This document shows, piece by piece, positions 5,416 to 5,761 of a DNA stretch of 5,761 nucleotides. The notes beneath the pieces are model-generated. The model was given only the letters and a program-made list of their open reading frames with translations. It did no database searches and was not told where the DNA came from. Made by a program: the position numbers and the translations under genes. Source of the stretch: TMED13 sp042090305 (lineage in GTDB: Bacteria > Pseudomonadota > Alphaproteobacteria > Methylaequorales > Methylaequoraceae); the NCBI GenBank assembly GCA_042090305.1, contig JBELJQ010000042.1, positions 1-5,761 on the forward strand. Reading direction: 5' to 3'. The number at the start of each line of letters is the position of its first letter. Within the stretch, counting starts at the first letter, position 1.

Positions 5416-5670
5416 ATGAAAAAGTTTATTGTCCATTATGAAATTGTTTTTGAAAAATATGACAACGCTGTTCAAGGTAGTATGGAAGTGAAACTTGGTG
5501 AAGAGATGTCAGACCCAGATGGATATGTTTATAAAGTAAAAAATGAAGACGATGCTATGAAGTATGTTGATGACTTTTACTATCACAATGCAGAAAGTGA
5601 TATGATTAGACTACCGAAAGATTTTGATGGGGATACTCATTTAGATATTACTAAGGTAATAAAAAAATAG
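5416..5670 (+). CDS. Acidic 84-aa protein of unknown function
   Basis: I do not recognise this protein. It is cytoplasmic by appearance: no signal peptide and no membrane helix, 19 acidic against 12 basic residues, and rich in aromatics. It starts with an amphipathic strand-like segment (KKFIVHYEIVFEKY, 2-15), then DPDGYVYKV (33-41), an acidic helix-like NEDDAMKYVDDFYYH (43-57), and DFDGDTHLD (69-77). The latter loosely resembles a calcium loop but does not fit the EF-hand pattern. ATG 5416 is used. An ATG at 5408 in another frame encodes only three codons (MNQ) and its TGA overlaps this start as ATGA, which could couple initiation. There is no strong Shine-Dalgarno sequence. It is the first gene of a rightward cluster with a microprotein gene and a probable exported-protein gene. 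Confidence 0.75.
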   Translation: MKKFIVHYEIVFEKYDNAVQGSMEVKLGEEMSDPDGYVYKVKNEDDAMKYVDDFYYHNAESDMIRLPKDFDGDTHLDITKVIKK

Positions 5671-5672
5671 TT

Positions 5673-5732
5673 ATGTTGTTTAGATTTATAATGATTGGAA
5701 CAGTAATTTGTATATTAATAATGATGATGTAA
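5673..5732 (+). CDS. Putative 19-aa single-helix membrane microprotein
   Basis: A complete frame beginning 2 nt after the stop of the 84-aa gene encodes MLFRFIMIGTVICILIMMM and ends at TAA 5730-5732, 8 nt before the ATG of the next gene. One arginine near the N-terminus followed by about 14 hydrophobic residues would make a single membrane-spanning helix with the N-terminus inside. It exactly fills the gap between two genes on the same strand, which is the main reason to take it seriously. No Shine-Dalgarno sequence is close (AAGGT ends about 16 nt upstream), and AT-rich DNA easily yields hydrophobic short frames, so translation is uncertain. Confidence 0.4.
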   Translation: MLFRFIMIGTVICILIMMM

Positions 5733-5740
5733 TTAAAAAT

Positions 5741-5761
5741 ATGAAAAAACTATTACTGATA
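5741..5761 (+). CDS. Start of a further gene, probably exported (3' end outside window)
   Basis: ATG 5741 opens a frame that runs to the window edge with MKKLLLI. Two lysines followed by leucines are the classic beginning of a signal peptide or a membrane anchor. It starts 8 nt after the preceding 19-codon frame and 70 nt after the 84-aa gene, so it probably belongs to the same transcript. Only seven codons are visible, so neither the start nor the function can be confirmed. Confidence 0.5.

Noticed and set aside
5484..5640. Possible EF-hand calcium site (DPDGYVYKV or DFDGDTHLD) in the 84-aa protein
   Set aside because: Neither loop has the 12-residue D.D.DG....E spacing or flanking EF helices. 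The acidic residues are spread over the whole protein.

Overview
The window is strongly AT-rich and very compact. Genes abut or overlap, spacers are mostly 0 to 40 nt, and there is a single longer intergenic region of 200 nt. It reads as a streamlined, low-GC, free-living marine-type proteobacterium. A 17 kDa surface-antigen-like lipoprotein of the family best known from Rickettsia, an ActP/DUF485 transport pair and a YaaA gene in a dense genome fit an alphaproteobacterium of the SAR11 (Pelagibacterales) type. This placement is inferred from style and gene content. There is no rRNA or other marker in the window.

Plus strand, left part (1-2262). The window opens in the last 36 codons of an aldehyde dehydrogenase, followed by a strong 12-bp terminator-like hairpin. 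Three tightly packed genes follow: a DUF485 membrane protein (YjcH-like), an ActP-type sodium:solute symporter for acetate or related short monocarboxylates, and a small helix-turn-helix protein starting at TTG 3 nt after actP. The arrangement suggests uptake of small carboxylates next to an enzyme that makes carboxylates from aldehydes, with a small putative regulator carried in the same transcript.

Minus strand, centre (5215 down to 2263). Five genes run the same way with spacings of 30, -8, 40 and -1 nt. The first three encode exported proteins: a 93-aa and a 156-aa protein with signal peptides that I do not recognise, and a 154-aa lipoprotein of the 17 kDa surface antigen/glycine-zipper type. 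They are followed by yaaA (peroxide-stress family) and a family 2 glycosyltransferase with two C-terminal membrane helices. A good promoter (TTGTCA, 17 nt, TATATT) lies just before the first gene. A short hairpin with a U tract, inside the 3' end of the opposing HTH gene, could end the transcript.

Plus strand, right part (5416-5761). Divergent from that run is a new cluster: an acidic 84-aa protein of unknown function, a 19-aa single-helix membrane microprotein starting 2 nt after it, and the first seven codons of a further gene whose N-terminus looks like the start of a signal peptide. The 200-nt divergent region holds the leftward promoter, a perfect TATAAT facing right, and a weak leader hairpin next to the 84-aa gene.

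The least explained parts are the unrecognised exported proteins with the 17 kDa lipoprotein, and the cluster containing the microprotein. No mobile element, CRISPR array, tRNA or rRNA was seen.
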